Shown: positions 1 to 7,567 of the stretch, piece after piece
How positions within the stretch are numbered: the first letter of the stretch is position 1
Layout: each line of letters starts with the position of its first letter
Assembly (NCBI RefSeq): GCF_900120195.1
Contig: NZ_LT635539.1
Coordinates: forward strand, 2,304,942 to 2,337,687
Length of the DNA stretch: 32,746 nt
Direction of reading: 5' to 3'
Source of the DNA: Blautia sp. Marseille-P3087
Lineage (GTDB): Bacteria > Bacillota > Clostridia > Lachnospirales > Lachnospiraceae
Position numbers and translations under genes: made by a program
Notes under the pieces: generated by a model
The model's input: the letters and a program-made list of their open reading frames with translations, nothing else
Databases searched by the model: none
What the model was told of the DNA's origin: nothing

Positions 1-495
1 TACACCGGTTATGTCGGCTCGGCTCGAAAATTATTCAAAAAGTTGGGAGCAATCGTAACTGAAATTGATATTTCAACGGAGGCTTATTCAACGATACAGT
101 CTGTTTTTGAAGAAGCAGATGTGATATATTTTACCGGCGGAAATTCTTTCTTTCTTATGGACCAGCTCCGTAAAACGGGAACTGATGCGCTACTGAAAAA
201 GGAATTGGCAAATGGAAAATTGATGATCGGCGAGTCGGCAGGCGCAATTATATGCGCTCCAAGCATCCAATATATCGAGCAAATGGATGAAAAGCCAGAG
301 GACTACTCACAAGAAGATGATGCAGGGCTTGATTTGATTGATTTCTATGTTCTTCCGCATTATCTTACAGCACCATTTAAGAAAGTTACCGAGAAAATAA
401 TGACTGAGTTTTCGGATTTGAATCTATGCCCGATTAACAACCGTCAGGGAATTGTAATTGATGGTGAAGGTTCAAAGGTTATTTGCAAAGACTAA
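1..495 (+). CDS. Peptidase E-like S51 serine peptidase, 3' part
   Basis: The frame is open from the first base of the window, so the true start lies upstream; the first in-window TTG is unlikely to be the start. The visible 164 residues carry FTGGN (about 44-48) and the nucleophile elbow GESAGA (77-82), with Ser79 as the expected catalytic serine. These are hallmarks of family S51 (peptidase E / cyanophycinase-like), which usually has about 200-240 residues, so roughly a quarter of the N-terminus is missing. Members are cytoplasmic enzymes that cleave Asp-X dipeptides or related substrates; the substrate here is not readable. A strong terminator follows the stop. It is followed by mobile-element debris, so it may be the last chromosomal gene before the accessory block (inference). 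Confidence 0.85.
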   Translation, partial: YTGYVGSARKLFKKLGAIVTEIDISTEAYSTIQSVFEEADVIYFTGGNSFFLMDQLRKTGTDALLKKELANGKLMIGESAGAIICAPSIQYIEQMDEKPEDYSQEDDAGLDLIDFYVLPHYLTAPFKKVTEKIMTEFSDLNLCPINNRQGIVIDGEGSKVICKD

Positions 496-516
496 TTTGA
501 AAATTCCCATTTATCA

Positions 517-560
517 AGCCCTTTGAGAGAGGAGGAACCTTTTCTCAAAGGGCTTTTTCT
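517..560 (+). terminator. Rho-independent terminator of the peptidase E gene
   Basis: A perfect 12-bp stem (517-528 with 543-554, AGCCCTTTGAGA / TCTCAAAGGGCT) is followed by TTTTTCTATTTTT. It lies 22 bp after the peptidase stop codon. Confidence 0.85.
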
Positions 561-640
561 ATTTTTACGGATATTCGCAAACTACAAGAAAAAGCCGAAA
601 CCTCATATACTTTAATCACAGAGGAAGTGGAGGTTTTGAT

Positions 641-757
641 ATGAGTAACAGCTTAGCGGCAGTACATCCCGAATTGATTGCGGAATGGTCGGAGAAGATA
701 GACATACTAAAGGAATATCTCTGTAAACAACGTGGAATCAAACTCACTAAGTTGCCG
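641..757 (+). pseudogene. Zinc-ribbon-type protein fragment
   Basis: The start of this frame, SLAAVHPELIAEWSEK, resembles the repeat unit of DUF4379-type treble-clef zinc-ribbon proteins common in clostridial mobile elements. No CxxC pairs follow. The similarity stops after about 19 residues, and the rest of the frame does not look like the family. A helicase remnant in another frame begins just downstream. I read it as a short 5' fragment fused to unrelated debris. It has a plausible AGGAAGTGGAGG ribosome site, so a short peptide could still be made. Identification rests on memory of the family motif. Confidence 0.45.
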
Positions 758-761
758 ATGA

Positions 762-1400
762 ACGGTAACAGCAATAGAACTTACGCCGGAAGGAACGGGT
801 TACAGAGCGAAAACACGCTTTGCTAAATTCTATAATCTGCCCGAACTTATGGCGATGTTCAAAGAGGTTGCAGACATTAAAACAGCCGATATGCTTAATC
901 TTCCTGTACCGGAAGCAGAGTATCATAATGTGTCGGTTGAACCGTCCGAAATGCAGAAAGAAATGGTTGCCTCCCTTGCAGAGCGAGCCGAGAAAGTTCG
1001 TGGAGGAGGTGTAGATTCAAGCGTAGATAATATGCTCAAGATAACAAACGACGGAAAAAAACAAAGATAAAAAGTCAGCACAATTAGTGTTCTGCGATTT
1101 ATCGACACCAAAGAATGACGGAACATTTTCTGTCTACAATGACATCAGAAAGAAGTTCATAGAGCGAGGTGTTCCCGAAAGCGAAGTCCGATTTATCCAC
1201 GAAGCAGAAACCGATGTGAAAAAGAAAGAACTGTTTCAGAAAGTTCGTAAAGGAGAGGTCAGAGTGCTGATGGGTTCGACTCAAAAGATGGGTGCCGGCA
1301 CGAATGTTCAGGACAGGCTTATTGCACTTCACGATGTTGATTGTCCTTGGCGACCGGCAGATGTAGGACGGATTTTGCGGACATTCAAAATAAAAAAGAA
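762..1400 (+). pseudogene. SNF2-type helicase/methylase remnant of a conjugative element
   Basis: Two frames together reconstruct parts of the very large SNF2-helicase/N6-adenine-methylase protein of clostridial ICEs. The first, about 762-1068, includes ELTPEGTGYRAKTRFAKF, then NLPELMAMFKEVADI and SEMQKEMVASLAERAEK. The second, about 1063-1400, includes KDKKSAQLVFCDLSTPKNDG, VLMGSTQKMGAGTNVQDR and LIALHDVDCPWRP. The motif GSTQKMGAGTN(V)QDR is helicase motif V/VI-like. Between the frames roughly 30-40 residues typical of the family are missing and the phase shifts. After CPWRPAD the expected QR.GR..RQGN motif is replaced by unrelated sequence. It is therefore a deletion-riddled pseudogene, a scar of a larger conjugative element that once occupied this place. 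Confidence 0.75.
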
Positions 1401-1417
1401 TGTGGAGGTAACAGACA

Positions 1418-1792
1418 ATGGCAAAATCATTATTTGAGGAACTGGGCGGCAAATACGAAAGGCAAGGGGATTATTTGATACCGTGCTTAACTGTACCCGC
1501 CGAAGAAGAACAGGCAATAGGCATCTGGGGGCAACGGCATTTAGATTATCTAAAACAGTACCGTAAAGTTACATACACCAATCTTCTTACAAGCGGCAGG
1601 CTAAACGCCTACCTTGCCGACATCAACAGACAGGCACAGGAACGCTTTGAAAGGCTCATAGAGGGTATGAAACAGGCACAGGGCATAACGGAACAGCTAA
1701 AGGCAGAAAACGCCTTAGAATGGACAGGATGCCTCAATAACATAAGGGCTTGTGCGAGGGAGATTGTGGAAAAGGAAATTATTTTTGCATAA
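1418..1792 (+). CDS. tnpV: TnpV, transposon-encoded small protein
   Basis: The 124-residue product matches the TnpV family throughout: FEELGGKYERQGDYLIPCL near the N-terminus, GQRHLDYLKQYRKVTYTNLL in the middle and ENALEWTGCLNNIRACAREI at the end. TnpV genes are widespread in Firmicutes conjugative and mobilizable elements; their biochemical role is not established. GGAGG sits 9 bp before the ATG. The start overlaps the end of the helicase remnant frame, so the gene sits right on a breakpoint. A terminator follows. A decayed second copy of the 3' end of this family occurs on the minus strand at 15815-16003. Confidence 0.85.
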   Translation: MAKSLFEELGGKYERQGDYLIPCLTVPAEEEQAIGIWGQRHLDYLKQYRKVTYTNLLTSGRLNAYLADINRQAQERFERLIEGMKQAQGITEQLKAENALEWTGCLNNIRACAREIVEKEIIFA

Positions 1793-1803
1793 ACAGATGA
1801 TTA

Positions 1804-1831
1804 GTGGCAGGGGGAAATCCTGCCGCTTTTT
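1804..1831 (+). terminator. Terminator after tnpV
   Basis: Stem GTGGCAGG (1804-1811) pairs with CCTGCCGC (1819-1826), with one G-U pair, and is followed by TTTTTC. Confidence 0.75.
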
Positions 1832-1849
1832 CTGCTTTAGTTTGTCAGC

Positions 1850-1878
1850 TTGACAAATAAAGGGTTAAGGAATATAAT
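1850..1878 (+). promoter_or_regulatory. Consensus sigma-A promoter of tet(O)
   Basis: A perfect -35 TTGACA (1850-1855) and a perfect -10 TATAAT (1873-1878) are separated by the optimal 17 bp. It drives the leader and tet(O). Confidence 0.92.
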
Positions 1879-1910
1879 TAGATTCAGTATTATACAAGGA
1901 GTTAATAAAT

Positions 1911-1934
1911 ATGCGGCAAGGTATTCTTAAATAA
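1911..1934 (+). CDS. tet(O) leader peptide MRQGILK
   Basis: A seven-codon ORF with an AAGGAG-type ribosome site lies 33 bp after the -10 box. Its codons for GILK (1921-1931, GTATTCTTAAA) are complementary to 2013-2023 (TTTAAGAATAC), so ribosomes on the leader would change folding of the downstream RNA. This is the arrangement known for tet(M)/tet(O)-type attenuation. Confidence 0.7.
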   Translation: MRQGILK

Positions 1935-2122
1935 ACTGTCAATTTGATAGTGGGAACAAAAAGTAGCAGTCTCGTTTCACTTTTAATATGGGGCTTAGTT
2001 TTTTGTACCCAGTTTAAGAATACTTTTATCATGTAATTTTATATGCCCGAAAACATATAAGTGTTTTGGGGCTATTGGAGTTATTTACCCAGTGATAGGA
2101 GTATTTATCACTGGGTATTTTT
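1921..2122 (+). promoter_or_regulatory. tet(O) transcriptional attenuator
   Basis: Successive stems are visible: 1921-1931 with 2013-2023 (11 bp, includes leader codons); GCCCGAAAAC (2044-2053) with GTTTTGGGGC (2063-2072); and ACCCAGTGATA (2087-2097) with TATCACTGGGT (2106-2116), a perfect 11-bp terminator stem followed by ATTTTTATGCCCTTTTTT. The last is a terminator in front of the tet(O) ribosome site. By analogy with tet(M), drug-slowed translation would favour read-through. Confidence 0.8.
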
Positions 2123-2158
2123 ATGCCCTTTTTTGGGTGTTGATAGGAGGAAAATCAC

Positions 2159-4078
2159 ATGAAAATAATTAACTTAGGCATTCTGGCTCACGTTGACGCA
2201 GGAAAGACAACATTAACGGAAAGTTTATTGTATACCAGTGGTGCAATTGCAGAACTAGGGAGCGTAGATGAAGGCACAACAAGGACAGATACAATGAATT
2301 TGGAGCGTCAAAGGGGAATCACTATCCAGACAGCAGTGACATCTTTTCAGTGGGAGGATGTAAAAGTCAACATTATAGATACGCCAGGCCATATGGATTT
2401 TTTGGCGGAAGTATACCGTTCTTTATCCGTATTAGACGGAGCAGTATTATTAGTTTCTGCAAAGGATGGCATACAGGCACAGACCCGTATACTGTTTCAT
2501 GCACTACAGACAATGAAGATTCCGACAATTTTTTTCATCAATAAAATTGACCAAGAGGGGATTGATTTGCCAATGGTATATCGAGAAATGAAAGCAAAGC
2601 TTTCTTCGGAAATTATAGTGAAGCAAAAGGTTGGGCAGCATCCCCATATAAATGTAACGGACAATGACGATATGGAACAGTGGGATGCGGTAATTATGGG
2701 AAACGATGAACTATTAGAGAAATATATGTCAGGGAAACCGTTTAAAATGTCAGAACTGGAACAGGAAGAAAACAGGAGATTCCAAAACGGAACGTTATTT
2801 CCCGTTTATCACGGAAGCGCTAAAAACAATCTGGGGATTCGGCAGCTTATAGAAGTGATTGCCAGTAAATTTTATTCATCAACGCCTGAAGGTCAATCTG
2901 AACTATGCGGGCAGGTTTTTAAGATTGAATATTCAGAGAAAAGGCGGCGTTTTGTTTATGTGCGTATATATAGCGGAACATTGCATTTGAGGGATGTTAT
3001 TAGAATATCTGAAAAAGAGAAAATAAAAATCACAGAGATGTGTGTTCCGACAAACGGTGAATTATATTCATCCGATACAGCCTGCTCTGGTGATATTGTA
3101 ATTTTACCAAATGATGTTTTGCAGCTAAACAGTATTTTGGGGAACGGAATACTGTTGCCGCAGAGAAAATTTATTGAAAATCCTCTCCCTATGCTCCAAA
3201 CAACGATTGCAGTAAAGAAATCTGAACAGCGGGAAATATTGCTTGGGGCACTTACAGAAATTTCAGATGGCGACCCTCTTTTAAAATATTATGTGGATAC
3301 TACAACGCATGAGATTATACTTTCTTTTTTGGGGAAAGTGCAGATGGAAGTCATTTGTGCCATCCTTGAGGAAAAATATCATGTGGAGGCAGAAATAAAA
3401 GAGCCTACTGTTATATATATGGAAAGACCGCTTAGAAAAGCAGAATATACCATCCACATAGAAGTCCCGCCAAATCCTTTCTGGGCTTCTGTCGGGTTGT
3501 CCATAGAGCCGCTCCCTATTGGAAGCGGAGTGCAGTATGAAAGCAGAGTTTCACTTGGATATTTAAATCAATCGTTCCAAAATGCGGTTATGGAGGGGGT
3601 TCTTTATGGCTGCGAGCAGGGGCTGTATGGATGGAAAGTGACAGACTGTAAAATCTGTTTTGAATATGGATTGTATTATAGTCCTGTAAGTACCCCCGCA
3701 GACTTTCGGCTGCTTTCCCCTATCGTATTGGAGCAGGCTTTAAAAAAAGCAGGGACAGAACTATTAGAGCCATATCTCCACTTTGAAATTTATGCACCGC
3801 AGGAATATCTCTCACGGGCGTATCATGATGCTCCAAGGTATTGTGCAGATATTGTAAGTACTCAGATAAAGAATGACGAGGTCATTCTGAAAGGAGAAAT
3901 CCCTGCTAGATGTATTCAAGAATACAGGAACGATTTAACTTATTTCACAAATGGGCAGGGAGTCTGCTTGACAGAGTTAAAAGGATACCAGCCAGCTATT
4001 GGTAAATTTATTTGCCAACCCCGCCGCCCGAATAGCCGTATAGATAAGGTTCGGCATATGTTCCACAAGTTAGCTTAA
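2159..4078 (+). CDS. tet(O): Tet(O) ribosomal protection protein (tetracycline resistance)
   Basis: The protein has 639 residues, the standard family length. It is an EF-G-like GTPase that binds the ribosome and displaces tetracycline from the 30S subunit. Visible motifs: P-loop AHVDAGKT (10-17), DTPGH (74-78), NKID (128-131), and the C-terminal region ending in MFHKLA. The N-terminus, middle and C-terminus all agree with Tet(O) as I remember it, with only scattered differences; I cannot exclude a tet(O)/tet(32)/tet(W) mosaic segment without alignment. AGGAGG lies 9 bp before the ATG. It has its own consensus promoter and attenuator and is followed by a small KTR gene. No mobility gene immediately flanks it except tnpV upstream. 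Confidence 0.95.
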   Translation: MKIINLGILAHVDAGKTTLTESLLYTSGAIAELGSVDEGTTRTDTMNLERQRGITIQTAVTSFQWEDVKVNIIDTPGHMDFLAEVYRSLSVLDGAVLLVSAKDGIQAQTRILFHALQTMKIPTIFFINKIDQEGIDLPMVYREMKAKLSSEIIVKQKVGQHPHINVTDNDDMEQWDAVIMGNDELLEKYMSGKPFKMSELEQEENRRFQNGTLFPVYHGSAKNNLGIRQLIEVIASKFYSSTPEGQSELCGQVFKIEYSEKRRRFVYVRIYSGTLHLRDVIRISEKEKIKITEMCVPTNGELYSSDTACSGDIVILPNDVLQLNSILGNGILLPQRKFIENPLPMLQTTIAVKKSEQREILLGALTEISDGDPLLKYYVDTTTHEIILSFLGKVQMEVICAILEEKYHVEAEIKEPTVIYMERPLRKAEYTIHIEVPPNPFWASVGLSIEPLPIGSGVQYESRVSLGYLNQSFQNAVMEGVLYGCEQGLYGWKVTDCKICFEYGLYYSPVSTPADFRLLSPIVLEQALKKAGTELLEPYLHFEIYAPQEYLSRAYHDAPRYCADIVSTQIKNDEVILKGEIPARCIQEYRNDLTYFTNGQGVCLTELKGYQPAIGKFICQPRRPNSRIDKVRHMFHKLA

Positions 4079-4129
4079 CAGCTTGCAAAAGTCATATAAA
4101 ATGAGATTTGAAAGGATTAGAGACTAATT

Positions 4130-4303
4130 ATGATGAAATGCGAATGGATATTGTGTCCTGTTTGTGGGAACAAAACCCGTAATAAAATTAGGAAGGACAC
4201 TGTTTTGGAGAATTATCCCCTTTATTGTCCAAAATGCAGACAAGAAAGATTGATTAAAGTTGACAACTTGAAGATAACTGTCATCAAAGAGCCAGACGCT
4301 TAA
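4130..4303 (+). CDS. Cysteine-rich KTR-domain small protein
   Basis: The 57-residue ORF MMKCEWILCPVCGNKTRNKI... contains CPVCGNKTR (9-17) and a second pair YCPKC (32-36), a zinc-ribbon-like arrangement. It matches the Cys_rich_KTR family, often found beside tet genes and in clostridial transposons. Its function is unknown. The start could be either of two adjacent ATGs (4130 or 4133); the ribosome site (GGATTAG) is weak, so translation may be low. It lies 51 bp after tet(O), with no terminator between the two, and may be co-transcribed with it. Confidence 0.8.
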   Translation: MMKCEWILCPVCGNKTRNKIRKDTVLENYPLYCPKCRQERLIKVDNLKITVIKEPDA

Positions 4304-4308
4304 GACGC

Positions 4309-4355
4309 AGAGCCGATGAAATTGTGGAACAATTCACGAATCATCGGCTCTTTTT
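4309..4355 (+). terminator. Terminator of the tet(O)-KTR transcript
   Basis: A perfect 11-bp stem AGAGCCGATGA (4309-4319) / TCATCGGCTCT (4341-4351), with an inner ATTGT/ACAAT pairing, is followed by TTTTG. Confidence 0.85.
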
Positions 4356-4433
4356 GTTTCGTATTTGAAAGAACAAACTCACCAAATAAAAAAAACGATA
4401 TTCGGGTGGGTTATTTTGTTATACCCTAAATTA

Positions 4434-4471
4434 CCCTCTGAATTTGTTTTTAAATTTGGAGGGATTTTTTT
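4434..4471 (+). terminator. Terminator-like hairpin in the element's leader
   Basis: CCCTCTGAATTT (4434-4445) pairs with AAATTTGGAGGG (4452-4463) through 12 positions with two wobbles, followed by ATTTTTTT. Confidence 0.7.
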
Positions 4472-4644
4472 ATGTCCTTTTTTCGGGCAGTTATCTATCT
4501 GCTCATACGAAGCAAAATTTATCAATACATAGCATATCAGAGAACGGCAGGAAACCAGTTAAAAAAATTTCTGCCTATGCAACGGCACTTCCTGCCTTGA
4601 ATGTAGAAGTACAATCTCCATACAACAGAATTAATATTTCCCAT

Positions 4645-4683
4645 AACCGTAAAGGTCATAGAGCCTTTGCGGTTTTTCTTTTG
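4645..4683 (+). terminator. Terminator-like hairpin in the element's leader
   Basis: AACCGTAAAGG (4645-4655) pairs with CCTTTGCGGTT (4664-4674) with one wobble, followed by TTTCTTTTG. Confidence 0.7.
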
Positions 4684-4745
4684 TCGATTTTTGTTGGAAA
4701 GTGCCATAGGGCTATTAGTGGTGTTAGGTGTCGTTCGCCACCTCT

Positions 4746-4786
4746 CCATCTGGATTTTGAACATTTCAAAAATTCAGATGGGAGGT
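4746..4786 (+). promoter_or_regulatory. Hairpin next to the ribosome site of the first sigma-like gene
   Basis: CCATCTG (4746-4752) and CAGATGG (4775-4781) are perfect complements, with further ATTTT/AAAAA pairing inside. The last paired G is the first base of GGAGGT, the ribosome site of the gene at 4794. The stem could limit ribosome access. Confidence 0.45.
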
Positions 4787-4793
4787 ACTTACA

Positions 4794-5303
4794 GTGAAAT
4801 ACGCACCGAGAAAGGTATATATCAAGGAAAGCGGCAGATATGTGGAACTGTCCTATACGGATTTCTGCCGCCGCAGGGAATCCGACCAGACCTATATGGA
4901 CAAGCTGTTTATCCCCATTCAAGGCTGTCTGCTTGAAGTCGTGAGGGAGCAATACACGGACTTCTACCGAGATAAGGAACGGTGGCGTTATCTGAAAAAA
5001 TTAGATACGAAGAACAGCCTGCTTTCTCTGGATGGATTTACGGACAGCGAGGGGAAGCCTTTAGACTTTATCGCTGATGAAGCGGCAGACATTGCGGAAA
5101 CCGTTGTCAATGCGGTTATGGTGGACAGGCTGAAAGCCGCCCTGCCTTTGCTGTCGGATAGTGAACAGGAATTGATACAGGCAATCTTTTTTGACGGACT
5201 TTCTGAGCGTGAAGTCGGGGCGAGGTTCGGCATAACCCAGAGCGTTGTGAACAAACGCAAAGCCAGAATCCTAAGAAAACTAAGAAAGATAATAGAAAAT
5301 TAA
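4794..5303 (+). CDS. Sigma-70-family-like regulator, first of three
   Basis: The 169-residue protein starts at GTG with GGAGGT 7 bp upstream. The N-terminal half is charged and Tyr-rich without a clear domain. The C-terminal part (about 110-165) reads LLSDSEQELIQAIFFDGLSE, then REVGARFGITQSVVNKRKAR, a sigma-70 region 4 helix-turn-helix. Such short sigma-like proteins are common in clostridial mobile elements, where they are thought to act as regulators. A region 2 for core polymerase binding is not evident, so it may be a DNA-binding protein rather than a true sigma factor. It is the first gene of the left regulatory cluster, and a terminator hairpin separates it from the next. Confidence 0.75.
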   Translation: MKYAPRKVYIKESGRYVELSYTDFCRRRESDQTYMDKLFIPIQGCLLEVVREQYTDFYRDKERWRYLKKLDTKNSLLSLDGFTDSEGKPLDFIADEAADIAETVVNAVMVDRLKAALPLLSDSEQELIQAIFFDGLSEREVGARFGITQSVVNKRKARILRKLRKIIEN

Positions 5304-5318
5304 AATTTAAGGCGTTCA

Positions 5319-5360
5319 GCCCCCTTGTTTTTTCCTTTGGGAAAATGAGGGGGTTTTTCT
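5319..5360 (+). terminator. Terminator between sigma-like genes 1 and 2
   Basis: CCCCCTTG..TTTTCC pairs imperfectly with GGAAAATGAGGGGG (about 5335-5353), followed by TTTTTCT. It lies between the stop at 5303 and the next ATG at 5399. Confidence 0.65.
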
Positions 5361-5398
5361 CTGCCCTCTCAATCAATTCTGATTGGAGGAAAAGAAGC

Positions 5399-5830
5399 AT
5401 GGCATATAACCACGGACGGGAGGACAGGAAATGGCGTATCTGGAAAGAAGCGGAGGAAAAGCTGCTGCGTGAGTGCGGCGTTGATGAAGCGACCATTGAG
5501 CAGATACGCATTGCGGACAGGGCAGACTTCAATTCCAACAGGCGGTTTTACCGATGGACGAATGACATTGCGGAATACCTTGAGGACATGGCAGACAGGG
5601 AGCGGCAGACGGAAGTGGGTACGGTTGCGGAGTTACTGGACGAGATTGAGAGCGAAAATCTCTATCAAGTATTAGTCGCGGTGGACGGGCGTACCTTGAA
5701 AATCGTCCTGCTGAAAATGCAGGGGTATTCCACAAAGGAGATTGCCCCGCTCGTGCATTTGACGACTGGTGCCATCTATGCGAGGTTAGACCATCTGCGG
5801 AAGAAGCTACGAAAATTTTATAGCGTCTAA
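5399..5830 (+). CDS. Sigma-70-family-like regulator, second of three
   Basis: I place the start at ATG 5399, behind GGAGGAAAAGAAGC; the frame is open further up, but that part overlaps the terminator hairpin. The 143-residue product begins MAYNHGREDRKWRIWKEAEE. It ends with a region-4-like segment: LKIVLLKMQGYSTKEIAPLV, then HLTTGAIYARLDHLRKKLRK. The middle is acidic. It is the same size class and architecture as its neighbours, but its sequence is clearly different, so the three are not recent duplicates. It is probably a regulator of the mobile element; its target is unknown. Confidence 0.75.
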   Translation: MAYNHGREDRKWRIWKEAEEKLLRECGVDEATIEQIRIADRADFNSNRRFYRWTNDIAEYLEDMADRERQTEVGTVAELLDEIESENLYQVLVAVDGRTLKIVLLKMQGYSTKEIAPLVHLTTGAIYARLDHLRKKLRKFYSV

Positions 5831-5858
5831 AACAGCCTGCCGTCCTGCGGGCTACTGG

Positions 5859-5890
5859 GTGAGGGATGGAAATCCCCTCACTTATTTTTT
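5859..5890 (+). terminator. Terminator between sigma-like genes 2 and 3
   Basis: GTGAGGG (5859-5865) pairs with CCCTCAC (5875-5881), followed by TTATTTTTT. Confidence 0.75.
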
Positions 5891-5906
5891 GCAGGAGGCA
5901 AGCGGG

Positions 5907-6380
5907 ATGGCATACAGAGTTAAGGCGTACACGCTTCGGGAGGAATCCACGGAAAGCGGCACAAGGTATTTTATCAGCTTTAAGGACGGGCAGGGCAAAT
6001 CCCACGAGTTGGAAGTGTCGGAACAGTTCTTTATGGAGTTTCGGCAGATGGAACGCAGGAACAGGAATCTCCTCCAATGGGACGAGCGGCACAGGGAGTT
6101 TTCGGAAGTATGGGACGAAACGCTGAACAGGCGGGCGTTGAAGCTGCCTAAGAGCATAGAGGAACAAATGATTGAGGCAGAACGGGCAGAACTGCTCTGT
6201 AAGGCGGTTGACGGACTGCCAGAGATACAAAGGCGGCGTTTCCTGCTCTACTACGAGTATGAGTTCAATTTTTACCAAATCGCCGCTATGGAGCATTGCA
6301 CCGCTTCGGCAATACAGAAATCTGTTGCGATTGCAAAGGAGAAAGTAAAGGCGGAAATGAGGAAGTATCTCCAACCGTGA
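5907..6380 (+). CDS. Sigma-70-family-like regulator, third of three
   Basis: ATG 5907 is preceded by AGGAGG at 5892-5897 and is preferred over the upstream ATG 5859, which lies inside a terminator stem. The 157 residues start MAYRVKAYTLREESTESGTR. The C-terminal third (EQMIEAERAELLCKAVDGL, then PEIQRRRFLLYYEYEFNFYQ and IAAMEHCTASAIQKSVAIAK) has the sigma region 4 layout ending in a recognition helix. It is likely a DNA-binding regulator acting with the two genes before it. The next genes are the replication/mobilization block, so control of that block is plausible but inferred. Confidence 0.75.
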   Translation: MAYRVKAYTLREESTESGTRYFISFKDGQGKSHELEVSEQFFMEFRQMERRNRNLLQWDERHREFSEVWDETLNRRALKLPKSIEEQMIEAERAELLCKAVDGLPEIQRRRFLLYYEYEFNFYQIAAMEHCTASAIQKSVAIAKEKVKAEMRKYLQP

Positions 6381-6439
6381 CCGACACCGCCCGAAAAAGA
6401 AATCTGTTTTTTATTTGTGTGGGATTGGCGGCATTACAT

Positions 6440-6472
6440 ACTCTCACTTTTTCTTCGTGGGAGTAAATCTAT
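6440..6472 (+). terminator. Hairpin before the replication block
   Basis: ACTCTCAC (6440-6447) pairs with GTGGGAGT (6457-6464) with one wobble, followed by AAATCTATTTTT. It is a weak terminator or processing hairpin and the third such structure in the cluster. Confidence 0.5.
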
Positions 6473-6492
6473 TTTTAAGGAGGTCAACGCCT

Positions 6493-6579
6493 ATGTGCAA
6501 CGAAAACAAAAACACCGCCCGAAAGGAGGAAAGCCATGCAGAAGTTACAGACAGTCAACGCCGAAACGCTCCTTTATGA
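6493..6579 (+). CDS. Possible 28-residue leader ORF overlapping the repA-like start
   Basis: MCNENKNTARKEESHAEVTD plus eight residues is preceded by AAGGAGGT at good spacing, better than many real genes here. It ends in TGA at 6577-6579, 41 bp inside the next gene and out of phase with it. It contains the next gene's ribosome site (AAAGGAGG). It may couple translation of the two. There is no homology that I recognise. Confidence 0.4.
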   Translation: MCNENKNTARKEESHAEVTDSQRRNAPL

Positions 6580-7567
6580 ACCGCTTGAGAAGCCGTCCTT
6601 TGTGGTGGACAGCCTTATCCCCACAGGCTTGTCGCTGTTCTGCGGCTCACAGAAGATAGGAAAGAGCTGGCTCATGCTGAAGCTATGTTTATGCGTGTCG
6701 CAGGGACTTCCCTTGTGGGATATGCCGACAATGGAGGGCGACGTGCTTTACCTCTGCCTTGAGGACACGTTCTGCCGTATACAGGACAGGCTGTTCCGAT
6801 TGACGAACGAAGCGAGCAGGCGGCTTCACTTTGCCGTGGCAAGCTGCAAGCTGTCAGACGGTCTTATCGTGCAGCTTGAAGATTATCTGAAAGATTACCC
6901 AAACAGCAGGCTTATTGTCATTGACACTTTGCAGAAAGTCCGTACAGCTTCAAAAGACAATGCCTACGCAAGCGACTATGGGGACATCTCACTAATCAAA
7001 GACTTTGCCGACAGGCATTCATTGGCGGTCATTGTCGTACACCACATCCGAAAGCAGAATGACAGCGATGTGTTCAACAAGGTGTCTGGGACGACAGGCT
7101 TAACGGGGAGTGCGGACGCTACCTTTGTTCTGGAAAAGGAGAAACGGGCATCCGACACCGCCAAGCTGTATGTGACGGGCAGGGACACGCCCTATCAGGA
7201 ATACACGCTGCGTTTCCGTGATTGCAGTTGGGAACTTGTGGAGAGAAAAACGCAGGAGCAGCTTGCGAAAGAAACGATACCAGACGTCCTTTTTCGGTTG
7301 GTGGATTTTATGAGGGATAAGGAAGAATGGGCAGGCACGGCAACGGAGCTGTTAGCCGCTATGAGGGAAACGGAAACCATACCCACGGTGATTACGAAAT
7401 GGCTCAATGAATACCGCACCACATTTTTAAATGAGAACCATATCGTTTATCAGTACAGCCGCAAAAAACACGGCAGGCAGATTTCGCTTGCAAAGCGGGC
7501 GGGTGACAGCGGTGACGGTGGTGACAGCGATATTGGGATACCCCCTGTTACTGTCATTGACGCTTAA
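6536..7567 (+). CDS. RepA-like AAA ATPase (AAA_25 family)
   Basis: The 343-residue protein has Walker A GSQKIGKS (37-44), Walker B LIVIDT (126-131) and VIVVHHIRKQ (about 166-174). This is the RecA-fold pattern of the RepA-like hexameric helicases found in IncQ-type plasmids and in mobile elements. The role is probably unwinding or initiation at the element's replication origin. AAAGGAGG lies 8 bp before the ATG. The last 20 or so residues (GDSGDGGDSDIGIPP and onward) are encoded by the first copy of a repeat that recurs three more times downstream, so the gene's 3' end doubles as a cis site. Neighbours: sigma-like regulators upstream, oriT and MobV downstream. Confidence 0.8.
   Translation: MQKLQTVNAETLLYEPLEKPSFVVDSLIPTGLSLFCGSQKIGKSWLMLKLCLCVSQGLPLWDMPTMEGDVLYLCLEDTFCRIQDRLFRLTNEASRRLHFAVASCKLSDGLIVQLEDYLKDYPNSRLIVIDTLQKVRTASKDNAYASDYGDISLIKDFADRHSLAVIVVHHIRKQNDSDVFNKVSGTTGLTGSADATFVLEKEKRASDTAKLYVTGRDTPYQEYTLRFRDCSWELVERKTQEQLAKETIPDVLFRLVDFMRDKEEWAGTATELLAAMRETETIPTVITKWLNEYRTTFLNENHIVYQYSRKKHGRQISLAKRAGDSGDGGDSDIGIPPVTVIDA

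Larger units (their letters stand above)
4359..4793 (+). other. Non-coding leader region between tet(O) and the sigma-like genes
   Basis: No convincing gene is seen in these 435 bases. They hold two terminator-like hairpins (listed separately), and a hairpin that touches the ribosome site of the next gene. The left boundary of the serine-recombinase element should lie in or near here, but I could not identify an att repeat. Confidence 0.5.

Noticed and set aside
4130..4303. KTR gene as a toxin or ribosomal modification factor
   Set aside because: Only a zinc-ribbon pattern is visible; nothing supports a specific activity.
4444..4797. A 117-residue ORF before the first sigma-like gene
   Set aside because: It runs through two terminator-like hairpins, has no domain features and its end overlaps the GTG start region of the real gene.
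5529..6374. A 281-residue minus-strand ORF across two sigma-like genes
   Set aside because: It spans two well-supported plus-strand genes and the terminator between them and lacks a ribosome site; an antisense shadow.
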